Shown: positions 1-7,945, counted from the first letter of the stretch. The stretch is DNA of 36,992 nucleotides from Actinomycetes bacterium (GCA_021791755.1 JAJYWA010000012.1:1-36992); one strand, 5' to 3'. The notes: generated by a model not told the origin, from the letters alone. Program-made: numbers and translations.

Positions 1-235
1 CTACCCCACTGAGGCGGGCGATACGTCGAAGAGTGTTCTGGTCGGTCACGAAGTGCTGCCCAAGGGCTTTGCGGGGCGTCAAACCACTCGTCCCGAGCAG
101 GCGCCGTACGTCGCGACGCGCAACCGTCTCGGCTCTTTCATTGGCTTCAGCGGCGGCTTCATCAGCGCCGCCGGCTGCCGCCAGTGCGCTACCCGGTGTC
201 GCAGACGTCAGCGGGTGAGGTCGCTGCCGGCTCAA
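1..235 (-). CDS. ksgA: 16S rRNA dimethyladenosine transferase KsgA/RsmA, N-terminal part (runs off left edge)
   Basis: KsgA dimethylates two adjacent adenosines (A1518/A1519 in E. coli numbering) near the 3' end of 16S rRNA during small-subunit maturation. Only the N-terminus is present. It contains the family signature LGQHFVTDQNTLRRIARLSG just before the window edge, preceded by the usual short helix and TPRKA. The frame has no ATG or GTG. The first usable codon is a TTG at 235 that overlaps the tatD stop (TTGA). That start gives an Ala/Glu-rich extension of about 45 residues before the RRDVRRLL helix; a TTG nearer the signature is also possible. The order metG-tatD-ksgA matches the common actinobacterial arrangement, although the rpf gene often found between tatD and ksgA is absent. 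The family is sure, the start is not. Confidence 0.85.
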   Translation of the reverse strand, partial: MSRQRPHPLTSATPGSALAAAGGADEAAAEANERAETVARRDVRRLLGTSGLTPRKALGQHFVTDQNTLRRIARLSGV

Positions 236-1068
236 GCGGACCGTGCCATCGCGTCGGCGGGGAGGCTGAACGCATCCACGGTGTTCTCGGCCGTCTGAAG
301 TGCCAGCTCGTCTACCGATACGGAGCGTAGCTGCGCTACCGCTTCGGCGACCAGAGGTACGAAGGCGGGCTGGTTCTGTTTGCCCCTGTGGGGAACCGGG
401 GCGAGGAAGGGAGCATCCGTTTCTACGAGCAACTTGTCTTGAGGACAAAGCGCCACGGCATCGCGGATCTCGCCAGCGTTCTTGAAGGTCACGATCCCGC
501 TGAAGGACAGGTAGCAACCTGCGTCGAGCGCGCGTTGGGCATCGACCGGCCCACCTGTGAAGCAGTGGAGCACCGTGCGTTCCGGTGGCCCTTCTGCGAG
601 GAGGATCCTCATCGTGTCATCCCATGCTTCGCGCGTATGGATGACGAGCGTGAGGTCGTACTTTTTCGCCAGGGCGATCTGCGCGGCGAAAACTTCTTGC
701 TGCGCGTCTCGAGGCGAGTGGTCGTAGTGGTAGTCGAGGCCGCACTCGCCTACAGCGACTATTCGAGAATGGCCAGACGGCCCGCCGCCGTCACCGCGGT
801 CACCGCGGTCAAACAGCGTGCTGGCGAGAGCGATCAGGCCGGAGGCGCCGGCGCTTGCCTCGTGCGGATGCAGGCCGATTGTCGCAAAGACGTCGTCGTT
901 CTGCGAGGCGAGGTCGATGGCGATCAGGGAGCTCTCGATGTCGGTGCCGACGCAGATCATCCCCCTAACTGACGCATCACGTGCTCGCGAGATGGTGTCG
1001 TCGGGATCGTCGAAGTCCTGCAGGTGGCAGTGGGAGTCGAACCAGAGCCTTTCGGGGGCGGTGGTCAT
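232..1068 (-). CDS. tatD: TatD family metal-dependent deoxyribonuclease
   Basis: 278 aa, full length for TatD-type amidohydrolase-fold nucleases (3'-5' exonuclease on DNA/RNA, two metals per site, cytosolic). The metal ligands are visible: FDSHCH (H13, H15), GECGLDYHYDHSP (E108), VIHTREAW (H144), LHCFTGG (H168) and ETDAPFLAP (D218). The ATG at 1068 overlaps the metG stop in an ATGA junction, so translation is probably coupled to metG. The reading frame continues upstream inside metG without a stop, but that part is Arg/Ala-rich shadow sequence, so the ATGA start is preferred. A 9-bp tandem duplication at 791-808 produces DRGDRGDGGG around residues 88-96, a loop insertion not usual in the family. 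Confidence 0.93.
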   Translation of the reverse strand: MTTAPERLWFDSHCHLQDFDDPDDTISRARDASVRGMICVGTDIESSLIAIDLASQNDDVFATIGLHPHEASAGASGLIALASTLFDRGDRGDGGGPSGHSRIVAVGECGLDYHYDHSPRDAQQEVFAAQIALAKKYDLTLVIHTREAWDDTMRILLAEGPPERTVLHCFTGGPVDAQRALDAGCYLSFSGIVTFKNAGEIRDAVALCPQDKLLVETDAPFLAPVPHRGKQNQPAFVPLVAEAVAQLRSVSVDELALQTAENTVDAFSLPADAMARSA

Positions 1069-2585
1069 CGAATGTCGGGCGCCGTCTGCTTGCGGGGGAA
1101 GAGCGGCGAGCCGCGTTCGACCGTGAGCCCGCCAGGATACCCCCCCCATCGAGTGTCGCGGGGGAACCGGGCGTCGAGGGGAGTGCCCTGGAGCCCCATG
1201 CGCCTCCACAGCTCCGAGCAGGCTACAGGCATGGCCGGAGAGGCCAGTATGGCAACGATACGCAGTACCTCCAATGCATCTCCGAGCACGCCATCCACAT
1301 CTGTGCCGGGCTCTTTCTTCCACGGCTCCGCGGCCTCGAGCTCGGCGTTCGTCTCGCGCAGCAGCTTCCAGGCTGCCTCCAGCGCTTCGTGCGGAGCGAA
1401 CCGCTCCCACGCGCTCCGGCATGTCTCGCAGGCCCGCTCTGCCTCGTGCGCGAGGCGGCCGCCGGCGGTCGGAGCCGGCCCGAGCCCGCCGCACTTGCTG
1501 GCGACTACAGCTGCGACGCGCGAAAAGAGGTTGCCAAGAGTGTTCGCGAGGTCGGCGTTGTAGCGGGTGACGACGCCCTCGTAGGTGAAGTCACCGTCAG
1601 GCCCCAGTGGCGTGTCGCGAAGAAGGTGGTAACGGAGGGCATCGACGCCTATCTCTTGGGCGAGATCGGCGGGTCGCACCTGGTTGAGCTTGCTCTTTGC
1701 CATCTTCTCTCCGCCGACGAGAAGCCAGCCGTGGACGAAGATGTTCCCCGGGGGGTCAATTCCCGCCGCCATGCACATTGCCGGCCACCAAACGCAGTGA
1801 AAGCGCAGTATGTCTTTTCCGATCAGGTGGTGGACGGCGGGCCACCAGGTGGAGAAGCTGGTGTCGTCCTCTCCGAAGCCGATGGCGGTCGCGTAGTTCA
1901 CGAGCGCGTCGTACCAGACGTAGAACACGTGGGAATGGTCCCACGGTACCTTCACCCCCCAGTCGATCGAGGTGCGAGTGATCGATATGTCCTTCAGGCC
2001 GCCCCTGATGAACCCGATTGCCTCGTTGCGCTTCGACTCCGGCATCACGGCATTGGGGTTGTCCTTGTACCACCGTAAGAGCCGATCGCCGAAGCGACTG
2101 AGCTCGAAGAAGTAATTCTCTTCCTCTACCTCGTCTGCTGGGATCGCGTGCACTGGGCAGTTGCCGTTCACGAGCTCTTCAGGCGTGTAGTACGCCTCGC
2201 AGCCGACGCAGTAGGGGCCTCGATAGGAGTCGAGGCGGATATAGCCGTTCGCGTAGATCCGGCCGAGGAGCTCTGCAACGGCCGCGTGATGTCGGGGATC
2301 TGTGGTGCGAACGAAGCGATCGTTGGAGATCTCGAGCTGCTCCCAAGCCTCTACGAACTGTTTGCTCATCCTGTCGGTCCACTCCTGCGGGGTCATGCCA
2401 TTCTGCTCGGCTGCCCTGGCCACCTTCAGACCGTGCTCGTCGGTACCTGTGACGAAGAGCACCTCGTCGCCGGAGAGCCTGTGCCAGCGCGATATGGCGT
2501 CGGCGTTCACCATGGTGTACGCGTGGCCGAGATGCGGCAGGTCGTTGACGTAGTAGATCGGGGTGGTCAAGTAAAATCGGGGCAC
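1065..2585 (-). CDS. metG: Methionyl-tRNA synthetase
   Basis: 506 aa class I aminoacyl-tRNA synthetase that charges tRNA-Met. The N-terminus has the PIYYVND strand and the HIGH motif as HLGH (18-21). KMSKS appears as KMAKS (294-298), and the connective-peptide metal knuckle keeps CVGC (126-129) and CPVH (143-146). The C-terminal alpha-helical anticodon domain is present, with no tRNA-binding (EMAP-type) extension, as in the short actinobacterial enzymes. The start is GTG 2585. An apparent AGGAG sits only one base before it, too close for a ribosome site, but a TACCCT -10 box lies 6 nt upstream, so the mRNA is probably leaderless. It heads the metG-tatD-ksgA overlapping operon. Confidence 0.95.
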   Translation of the reverse strand: MPRFYLTTPIYYVNDLPHLGHAYTMVNADAISRWHRLSGDEVLFVTGTDEHGLKVARAAEQNGMTPQEWTDRMSKQFVEAWEQLEISNDRFVRTTDPRHHAAVAELLGRIYANGYIRLDSYRGPYCVGCEAYYTPEELVNGNCPVHAIPADEVEEENYFFELSRFGDRLLRWYKDNPNAVMPESKRNEAIGFIRGGLKDISITRTSIDWGVKVPWDHSHVFYVWYDALVNYATAIGFGEDDTSFSTWWPAVHHLIGKDILRFHCVWWPAMCMAAGIDPPGNIFVHGWLLVGGEKMAKSKLNQVRPADLAQEIGVDALRYHLLRDTPLGPDGDFTYEGVVTRYNADLANTLGNLFSRVAAVVASKCGGLGPAPTAGGRLAHEAERACETCRSAWERFAPHEALEAAWKLLRETNAELEAAEPWKKEPGTDVDGVLGDALEVLRIVAILASPAMPVACSELWRRMGLQGTPLDARFPRDTRWGGYPGGLTVERGSPLFPRKQTAPDIR

Positions 2586-2591
2586 GCTCCT

Positions 2592-2597
2592 AGGGTA
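2592..2597 (-). promoter_or_regulatory. -10 box of metG promoter (leaderless)
   Basis: TACCCT on the minus strand, 6 nt before GTG 2585. It fits the TANNNT -10 consensus of actinobacterial housekeeping promoters and would place +1 at or next to the start codon. No convincing -35 is visible. Confidence 0.6.
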
Positions 2598-2605
2598 CCG
2601 TCCTA

Positions 2606-2647
2606 GACGGTCGGACCCTGTGCTCAGACGGTCGGACCCTGTGCTCA
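2606..2647. repeat. Perfect tandem duplication, 21-bp unit x2
   Basis: Two identical adjacent 21-bp copies (2606-2626 and 2627-2647), followed by a GAC that begins a third. They fill the space between the metG promoter and the rsmI stop, and the second copy reaches the rsmI stop codon. It is one of many such short duplications in the window. Confidence 0.95.
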
Positions 2648-3457
2648 GACCGGATCGTTGTCAGATCCGCGCCGTCGGCGATCTCCGGCGATCACGATCA
2701 CGCACTCGCCTCGGAGCAGTCCGGCGTCGGCGCGATCTCTGGCCTGGTCCAAGACTTCACTGGCTTCGCCTCGCCAGACGTCCTCGAATGTCTTGGTGAG
2801 CTCTCGCGCCACTGTGACCCGGCGGGTGGGGCCGAACGCCGCGCTGATGTCTTCGAGGGTTCCCACGAGCCTGCTGGGGGCCTCGAAGATGACCGAGGCG
2901 CGCTTGTCTGCCGAGAGCAGGCGTAGGCGGCTCCGGCGTCGCGAACCCTTGCGTGGTAGGAATCCCTCGAAGCAGAAACGATCGTGCGGAATACCGCTAA
3001 CTGCCAGGCTGGCGGTGAGCGCCGATGGCCCTGGGACTACGCTGACAGTGAAGCCGGCCGAGGCCACGGCATCGACGAGCATGCATCCCGGGTCGGAGAT
3101 GCCTGGTGTGCCAGCGTCGCTGACCAGTGCCACCTGGTTGCCGTGCGCGAGCGCTTCGATGATCTGTGGAGTGCGGGTTTGCTCGTTGGCGGCGAACAGC
3201 GAGACGAGCCGCTTGCCGCTGATGCCTGCATGTGTCAGAAGGCGTCTGGTACGGCGGGTGTCCTCGCAGGCGATCACGTCTGAACCTGCCAGGGTCGCCA
3301 CCGCTCGCGGAGAAAGGTCGTTGAGGTTCCCGATTGGGGTCGCCACCACGACCAGGTTGGCGCCCCCGTTTGGGGAATCTTGGGCGGAGCCTGCGTCGTT
3401 CGTGGCGGCGCTGGCCGGACCGTTGGTTTCGGGCAGGGGGGTTGTACCTGGAGTCAT
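2645..3457 (-). CDS. rsmI: 16S rRNA (cytidine1402-2'-O)-methyltransferase
   Basis: 270 aa. RsmI uses SAM to 2'-O-methylate C1402 in the decoding centre of 16S rRNA. It belongs to the tetrapyrrole-methylase (SPOUT-unrelated, class III) fold. Family motifs are VVATPIGNLNDLSPRA (37-52), CEDTRRTRRLL (from 64), LVSDAGTPGISDPG (111-124) and VPGPSALTASLAVSG. The ATG at 3457 overlaps the DUF192 gene stop (ATGA), indicating coupled translation. The first ~33 residues are a low-complexity Pro/Ala/Asn leader before the catalytic fold, so a slightly later start cannot be excluded. The C-terminus ends in an Arg-rich tail next to the 21-bp duplication. Confidence 0.93.
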   Translation of the reverse strand: MTPGTTPLPETNGPASAATNDAGSAQDSPNGGANLVVVATPIGNLNDLSPRAVATLAGSDVIACEDTRRTRRLLTHAGISGKRLVSLFAANEQTRTPQIIEALAHGNQVALVSDAGTPGISDPGCMLVDAVASAGFTVSVVPGPSALTASLAVSGIPHDRFCFEGFLPRKGSRRRSRLRLLSADKRASVIFEAPSRLVGTLEDISAAFGPTRRVTVARELTKTFEDVWRGEASEVLDQARDRADAGLLRGECVIVIAGDRRRRGSDNDPV

Positions 3458-3783
3458 GCTCTGACCTCCAGGCGGTCGCCTGATCGCAGGCGCCACCGTT
3501 CGAACGCGCCGGCTTGGGCTTCGATCACACACCTTGCTTTGAGCCGTGGGAGGCAAATGCGGTAAGGGGGCACCCGCGTCACGCTGATCACCGTTAGCTT
3601 TCTGTCGCAGAAGGCGACATCGATGGGAAACCTCATTCCGAGAGTGTGGATGGCCCGAGTCGAGCTAAGCAAGATTGCCCCGTCAAAGCTGTCCAAGCCG
3701 AGCAGCCCCCTGCTGCGCGCGACGATCGAACTGGCCACGTCGAGCGTGGCCAGGACCTCACCATCTTTGAGCAGCCATGCCAT
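3454..3783 (-). CDS. DUF192 family protein
   Basis: 109 aa, a typical size for the cytosolic form of DUF192. The hallmark is HTLGMRFPIDVAFCD (about residues 46-60), with VTRVPPY and a C-terminal SGDRLEV strand. No biochemical function is established for the family. Here there is no signal peptide, unlike many DUF192 proteins, which are exported. The start is well defined: ATG 3783 has AGGAGG at 3790-3795 with 6-nt spacing, one of the few classic ribosome sites in this window. The gene sits 39 bp after ychF and overlaps rsmI, so it is probably in a ychF-DUF192-rsmI operon. Confidence 0.85.
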   Translation of the reverse strand: MAWLLKDGEVLATLDVASSIVARSRGLLGLDSFDGAILLSSTRAIHTLGMRFPIDVAFCDRKLTVISVTRVPPYRICLPRLKARCVIEAQAGAFERWRLRSGDRLEVRA

Positions 3784-3822
3784 GCAATGCCTCCTGGACG
3801 GGATTCACGCCTGTGAGGCCTA

Positions 3823-4920
3823 CTATCGCCGGGGTGAGCGCCCCGTGACGTTGAAGCGGATCTCCAACACGTCACCGTCCTGCACTTCGTAGTCCTTTCC
3901 TTCCAGGCGAAGCTTGCCACTCGCCTTGGCCGCGGACCAAGAGCCCGCTTGGAGCAGCTCGTCCCAGTGGACCACCTCTGCGCGGATGAACCCTCGTTCG
4001 AGGTCGGAGTGAATTACGCCGGCGCACTCGGGAGCCTTGGCTCCTGACTTGAAGGTCCAGGCTCGCGACTCCTTCTCGCCGGTGGTGAGGAACGTTCTTC
4101 GTCCAAGCAGCTGGTAAGCGGCACGAGCGACGCGCGCCAAGGCCCCCTCGCCCAGGCCAAGGCCTTCCAGCAGCTCGGCAGCGTCTCCGGCCTCGAGGCC
4201 GGCAGCCTCGGCCTCCAGCTTTACGCTGGTCGCCAGCACCTCGGCAGCGCCACCGATCTCCGATCGGATTCGTGCCGCAAGGTCTGTACCCTGGTCTCCA
4301 GCGTCTTCTCCTACGTTCACCACAATGAGCACCGGCTTGTCGGTCAGGAGGAAGTGCTCTCGGAGGGCCTCTCGGTGGTGCTCTGACATCGCCGCCCTGT
4401 ACAGGGGAACGCCCTGCTGGAGGAGGTCCATAGCCTGCTGCATGGCCTCGAGGTCGGCCGCTGCCGCCTGCCCTCCTCGAACCTGCTTTCGCTTTCTCGT
4501 CATCTGAGCTTCCATGCTGTGAATGTCCGCCATCACGAGCTCCAATTCGAGCACGGACAGAGCCGTTGCGGGCTCCTCGTACCCCGGTACGAGCGAGTCT
4601 TCGAAACCCCTCAGCACGTAGCAGAGGGCATCCATTTCCCGGATCCCGGCTAGGAACCTGTTACCAAGCCCCTCTCCCGCTGAGGAGCCTTCGACCAAGC
4701 CCGCGATGTCCACTATTTCCACGCCAGCGTGGACCACCTTCCGGCTGGCGCTCATGCGGCCGAGCGCTTCGAGCCGTGAGTCCGGCACCTGGGCGACACC
4801 AACAGTGGTCTCTGTGGTGGAGAACATATGTGGGGCCACTAGCGCCGAGCCTTTGGTGAGCGCATTGAACAGCGATGTTTTCCCCGAGTTGGGCAGACCG
4901 ACTAGACCTACGCGTTCCAT
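3823..4920 (-). CDS. ychF: Redox-regulated/ribosome-associated ATPase YchF (Obg family)
   Basis: 365 aa. YchF is a universally conserved P-loop ATPase of the Obg/TRAFAC group that binds ribosomes and takes part in stress responses. Visible are the Walker A GLPNSGKT (8-15), switch II DIAGLVEGSSAGEGLGN (from 71), a coiled-coil helical insertion around 120-180, the NVGE motif that replaces the GTP-specific NKxD and gives ATP preference, and a C-terminal TGS domain ending VQDGDVLEIRFNV. Two starts are possible (GTG 4926, ATG 4920). The ATG is preferred because TAGCCT lies 7 nt upstream, the same leaderless geometry as other genes here, and because MERVGLVG matches family N-termini. Confidence 0.94.
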   Translation of the reverse strand: MERVGLVGLPNSGKTSLFNALTKGSALVAPHMFSTTETTVGVAQVPDSRLEALGRMSASRKVVHAGVEIVDIAGLVEGSSAGEGLGNRFLAGIREMDALCYVLRGFEDSLVPGYEEPATALSVLELELVMADIHSMEAQMTRKRKQVRGGQAAAADLEAMQQAMDLLQQGVPLYRAAMSEHHREALREHFLLTDKPVLIVVNVGEDAGDQGTDLAARIRSEIGGAAEVLATSVKLEAEAAGLEAGDAAELLEGLGLGEGALARVARAAYQLLGRRTFLTTGEKESRAWTFKSGAKAPECAGVIHSDLERGFIRAEVVHWDELLQAGSWSAAKASGKLRLEGKDYEVQDGDVLEIRFNVTGRSPRR

Positions 4921-4927
4921 CGGCACG

Positions 4928-4933
4928 AGGCTA
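4928..4933 (-). promoter_or_regulatory. -10 box of ychF promoter (leaderless)
   Basis: TAGCCT on the minus strand, separated by 7 nt (CGTGCCG) from ATG 4920. It lies in the 151-bp divergent region shared with the bL37 gene. The alternative GTG 4926 would be 1 nt from the box and is therefore unlikely. Confidence 0.6.
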
Positions 4934-5044
4934 CTGCGTGGGCCCGAAAAGTGCCGCCGAGCGAGCTAGCGAGGCACGACCTCATCGCGCTGGCGCGCGT
5001 GCCGGTACCCGCCGTCCCGTTCGCCCGCGGCAGCTGCCAAGCGC

Positions 5045-5050
5045 TACCCT
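5045..5050 (+). promoter_or_regulatory. Probable -10 box for bL37 gene
   Basis: TACCCT, 21 nt before GTG 5072. A start about 7 nt downstream would leave a short leader carrying the ribosome site GAGGTG (5058-5063, 8-nt spacing). No clear -35 is seen. Confidence 0.4.
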
Positions 5051-5071
5051 TCTTGGTGAGGTGATGTGATC

Positions 5072-5149
5072 GTGTCCAAGAGAACACAGAAGCGCAAAGT
5101 GCGTAGCAAGAAGAAGGCCAATCACGGCAAGCGTCCCAACTGCGGCTGA
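5072..5149 (+). CDS. Ribosomal protein bL37 (25 aa)
   Basis: A very short gene: GTG 5072, 25 codons, TGA 5147-5149. The product is extremely basic (SKRTQKRKVRSKKK) and ends in ANHGKRPNCG. The ANHGKRPN ending is the hallmark of the small large-subunit protein bL37 first seen in mycobacterial ribosome structures, where it lies against 23S rRNA. The ribosome site GAGGTG is 8 nt upstream and a TACCCT -10 box precedes it. It is divergent from ychF and convergent with the glpQ-type gene. A Cys near the end is unusual. Assignment rests on my memory of the family's C-terminal motif and not on an alignment. Confidence 0.82.
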   Translation: MSKRTQKRKVRSKKKANHGKRPNCG

Positions 5150-5172
5150 GCTCGGGACAGGCGGTAGTGGGA

Positions 5173-6090
5173 TCAGGTCGGAGGATGGGTGGCCAGGCCG
5201 CTCCAGGCCGCTTTGTGAGAGTGGAGGGTCGCGGCGAGGACGGATGGCAGGTCCGAGATGATCCCGTCTGCGCCCAGAGCGATGAGGTTGGCCATCTGAG
5301 CGGGATCATTGACCGTCCAGACGTGAACAGCCTGTCTGTTCGCGTGGGCAGCGTCGACGAACGCGCGATCCACGATCGTCATCCCTGCCATGGAGATGGG
5401 AACCTGTAAGGCTGCGTGGCGCATCGGAGGCAAGGGCGCTCCAGCGTGGATCGCCTGCAGTAGCTCCGCGACGGCTCTTGGTCCCGCCGAGGTAGGTATC
5501 TCGGGTGCGAGCTCGGAGAAGGCATCGGTTGCCGCATCGTGAAATGATGCCACGATCACGTCATCCGACCGGCGATAACGGCGGAGGAGCTCAGCGAGAG
5601 TGGCTTCGTAGGCAACGACGTCAGGCGCCGTCGCTTTTATGTCGAGGTTGAGCACCGTGCCAGGGAACGCCTCGAGGACTTCCTCGAGCGTTGCGATCCG
5701 GAGCTCATGGTCCTCTGGCGCTCGACCTCGCAGGGGGTACTCGCTCTCGTCCCTGCCGGGGGCTACATCACTTCCGGGCGCAAACCAATATGCGTTGTCG
5801 AGAAGGCGCAGCTCGTCAAGGGTCATCTCACAGATCGCGCCAGAGCCGTTGGTGGTTCGATCCACACTCGAGTCGTGGCACACCACGAGCTGGCCGTCCA
5901 AGGTTGCATGTACATCGAGCTCCAAGGCTGTCGCTCCAGCCGCGACCGCTCGGCGCATCGCCCAGAGGGTGCTCGAAGGTCCCTCCCATGCCCCGCCCTG
6001 ATGGGCGAAGCCGATGACACGCCGCTCGAGCCAGGGGTTTGCCCTAGTCTCGCTTCTCGTGCCGCCCGTATCGCTTGCACAAGAGGTCAC
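5173..6090 (-). CDS. Glycerophosphodiester phosphodiesterase family protein
   Basis: 305 aa with a GDPD TIM barrel. These enzymes hydrolyse glycerophosphodiesters to glycerol-3-phosphate and an alcohol, metal-dependently. Motifs: FAHQGGAWEGPSST (variant of the H-R-G/N-T-x-x-A region, with Q replacing the conserved Arg), ALELDVHATLDGQLVVCHD (metal ligands E, D and catalytic H), NLDIKA, and the C-terminal VHVWTVND and ADGIISDLP. There is no clear signal peptide or lipobox with the chosen start, so it is probably cytosolic. Start GTG 6090 is supported by TATCCT 6 nt upstream. The HRG-to-HQG change deserves attention, since that Arg normally contacts phosphate. Confidence 0.87.
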   Translation of the reverse strand: MTSCASDTGGTRSETRANPWLERRVIGFAHQGGAWEGPSSTLWAMRRAVAAGATALELDVHATLDGQLVVCHDSSVDRTTNGSGAICEMTLDELRLLDNAYWFAPGSDVAPGRDESEYPLRGRAPEDHELRIATLEEVLEAFPGTVLNLDIKATAPDVVAYEATLAELLRRYRRSDDVIVASFHDAATDAFSELAPEIPTSAGPRAVAELLQAIHAGAPLPPMRHAALQVPISMAGMTIVDRAFVDAAHANRQAVHVWTVNDPAQMANLIALGADGIISDLPSVLAATLHSHKAAWSGLATHPPT

Positions 6091-6096
6091 GCCACC

Positions 6097-6102
6097 AGGA
6101 TA
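6097..6102 (-). promoter_or_regulatory. -10 box of GDPD gene promoter (leaderless)
   Basis: TATCCT on the minus strand, 6 nt (GGTGGC) before GTG 6090. It shares a 114-bp divergent region with the gene starting at 6205. Confidence 0.55.
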
Positions 6103-6191
6103 TACGAACCGCGCTGGAGCGCCGTGGTCCCGAGAGACCACGAGGGTGAACGGCGCTCCGCAACGGTCTCCACCAGAGCCTCCACGTCGTA

Positions 6192-6197
6192 TAGCCT
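6192..6197 (+). promoter_or_regulatory. -10 box for the 6205 gene (leaderless)
   Basis: TAGCCT, 7 nt before ATG 6205. The hexamer and spacing are identical to those of the ychF promoter, which decides the start of an otherwise unrecognised gene. Confidence 0.55.
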
Positions 6198-6204
6198 CGC
6201 GGCA

Positions 6205-6846
6205 ATGCTCGATCACATCCTCATAGACGTGATCTCCTCCGTTCGCGCCGCCTTCGAGGGAGCTCTTCTGCAGCGCCAAGCGGTCGAGGAAAGGTTCCAG
6301 GTGGACGTCTTCCTGGGCGACGTCTCCTGGGAGACGTCCTATAGCCTTCCCGGCGAGGACGCGCCTCCTCGGGTGACTGCCGATATCAGCCTTGATTGGC
6401 CGACCTGGAGCCAGAGTGCCTACCGATCGTGGTCGATCGGCGAGCCTCATGAGGATGCCCCCGAGATCGTTATCGAGGTGGTCCTGAGGTTGCAACGGCT
6501 GGCCAACCCGCCCGACCTGGATGTGCTCCTGCGTACGCTCCCAGTGCATGGCGCGGTGATCGGGACAGCTCAGCTCGTTCGCTCGGGTCCAACCGTGGAG
6601 CAGGACTACGGGGACCCAGGAGAGGCCGTCGGCGGTGATCGTCCTGCGCTGGCTAGTTCCCAGTTCGCGGTTGAGGCCACGTACCAGGGCACTTACAGGC
6701 TTGACGAAGACGTACTCGAGCACACCGCGCTCTTGAACGAGCACTTCGGTGAGCTGGCGGGGTGGGTGGCGTCCATCCTCGTGCGCTTGGGAGATCTCGA
6801 CCTCGTCTACCTGCCGCCCGAGTCGGGTGACGGAGGTGGCGGCTAG
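6205..6846 (+). CDS. Conserved-looking hypothetical protein, 213 aa
   Basis: I do not recognise the family. The frame stays open far upstream, but the start is placed at ATG 6205 by the TAGCCT box 7 nt before it. The product is acidic and soluble, with no signal peptide or membrane segment. It starts with an amphipathic helix (LDHILIDVISSVRAAFEGAL), then alternates strand-like stretches (VDVFLGDVSWETSY, RVTADISLDWPTWS, IVIEVVLRLQRL) and ends in an acidic, Gly-rich tail. Codon usage is typical of the neighbours, and the codon-position GC pattern reads as a genuine gene. It diverges from the GDPD gene and converges on the kinase gene at 6903. No function is proposed. Confidence 0.65.
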   Translation: MLDHILIDVISSVRAAFEGALLQRQAVEERFQVDVFLGDVSWETSYSLPGEDAPPRVTADISLDWPTWSQSAYRSWSIGEPHEDAPEIVIEVVLRLQRLANPPDLDVLLRTLPVHGAVIGTAQLVRSGPTVEQDYGDPGEAVGGDRPALASSQFAVEATYQGTYRLDEDVLEHTALLNEHFGELAGWVASILVRLGDLDLVYLPPESGDGGGG

Positions 6847-6902
6847 CCGTAGCTCGAGCAACGCTGAGCAGCCTGGCCCGGCATCGGCAGCTGGGCCCGG
6901 CC

Positions 6903-7937
6903 TCAGCCGACAATGCTTGTTCTGGCCACGATGCTCGACAGCGATGTCAGAGGGCGAGCGCCGAGATGAGCTATCACCTCGGCTGCGCACAGGCTGCCGA
7001 GCTTTGCGCATGCCTCGTGGTCGAGCTGGCGGGAGAGCCCGAAGAGGAACCCTGAAGCGTAAAGATCACCTGCACCGGTCGTATCTACGACCTCCGCGAC
7101 TGGCGAGGCGTCAACCTCGGCCACCACGCCAGAGTCTATGACCACTGAGCCGTCCCCACCTTTAGTGATCGCTGCCACCACGTTCATCTCCGAAAGGGCC
7201 TGTAGCGCTTCGTCTAGGGTCTCCACCCCCAGCAGCGACATAGCTTCGGCCTCGTTTGCAAGCACGAGGTCTACCGGGCCGCGTAGAAGGTCGAGAAATT
7301 CCTGCCGGTGGCGGTCCACGCAGAAAGGATCGGATAGCGTGAATGCCACTAGTCTCTGTGCCTGCTGGGCCAGTTCCATCGCCAGTTTCATAGCATCCTT
7401 TGCTTGGGGCAGGTCCCAGAGGTAACCCTCCAAGTAGACGGTACGAGAGCTGGACAGCACGTCAGCTACCACGTCTTCGCGCGCGATAGTTGACGCTGCT
7501 CCGAGGTGTGTGGCCATTGTCCTCTCGCCGTCCGGCGTGACGAAGACCAGGCAGTGCCCGGTTGCCCTCGCTGCCGTCTGACCGCAGAAAGCCACCGCGC
7601 CAGCGCGGGCCATGTCCTCCACGAAGAACTCGGCGAGCTCATCCCGGCCTACTTTGCCCAGATAGGCCACCTTTGCACCCAGGGAAGCCATCCCTACCAT
7701 CGTGTTCGCGACCGATCCCCCGGAGTGTCTCACAACCTTCAACGACCGCGCCTCCACCTCCGTGCGCAGGGCGTTTGCCTGATCGAGGTCGATCAGCGTC
7801 ATCGTTCCCTTCACAAGGCCTATCTTCGCGAGGTCGTCGTCTTCGAGCTCCACGACGAGGTCCACGAGAGCGCTGCCGATCCCCGCTACGTGGAAACCGT
7901 CGTCTGCGTTCTCGAAGCCATGTGTTGGAGCAGTCAC
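6903..7937 (-). CDS. PfkB-family carbohydrate/nucleoside kinase (adenosine kinase-like)
   Basis: 344 aa. A ribokinase-fold kinase with both PfkB signatures: HSGGSVANTMVGMASLG with AYLGKVGRDE in the N-terminal half, and DTTGAGDLYASGFLFGL (anion hole and catalytic Asp) near residue 290. The N-terminus VAGIGSALVDLVVE and the overall length resemble the adenosine kinase-like branch found in actinobacteria and alphaproteobacteria, which phosphorylates adenosine to AMP with ATP. Sugar substrates are possible. The GTG at 7937 is chosen because TAAGGT is 8 nt upstream; an in-frame TTG at 7955 is less likely. It diverges from the M1 aminopeptidase gene. Confidence 0.87.
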   Translation of the reverse strand: MTAPTHGFENADDGFHVAGIGSALVDLVVELEDDDLAKIGLVKGTMTLIDLDQANALRTEVEARSLKVVRHSGGSVANTMVGMASLGAKVAYLGKVGRDELAEFFVEDMARAGAVAFCGQTAARATGHCLVFVTPDGERTMATHLGAASTIAREDVVADVLSSSRTVYLEGYLWDLPQAKDAMKLAMELAQQAQRLVAFTLSDPFCVDRHRQEFLDLLRGPVDLVLANEAEAMSLLGVETLDEALQALSEMNVVAAITKGGDGSVVIDSGVVAEVDASPVAEVVDTTGAGDLYASGFLFGLSRQLDHEACAKLGSLCAAEVIAHLGARPLTSLSSIVARTSIVG

Positions 7938-7945
7938 GGTTAGTG

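Noticed and set aside
981-2078. Long plus-strand open frame (365 codons) opposite metG and tatD
   Set aside because: Antisense shadow of two clearly conserved genes in GC-rich DNA, with no family-like sequence.
2586-2591. AGGAG next to the metG GTG as a ribosome-binding site
   Set aside because: Only one base separates it from the start codon, too close for 16S pairing. The TACCCT box and leaderless start explain the arrangement better.
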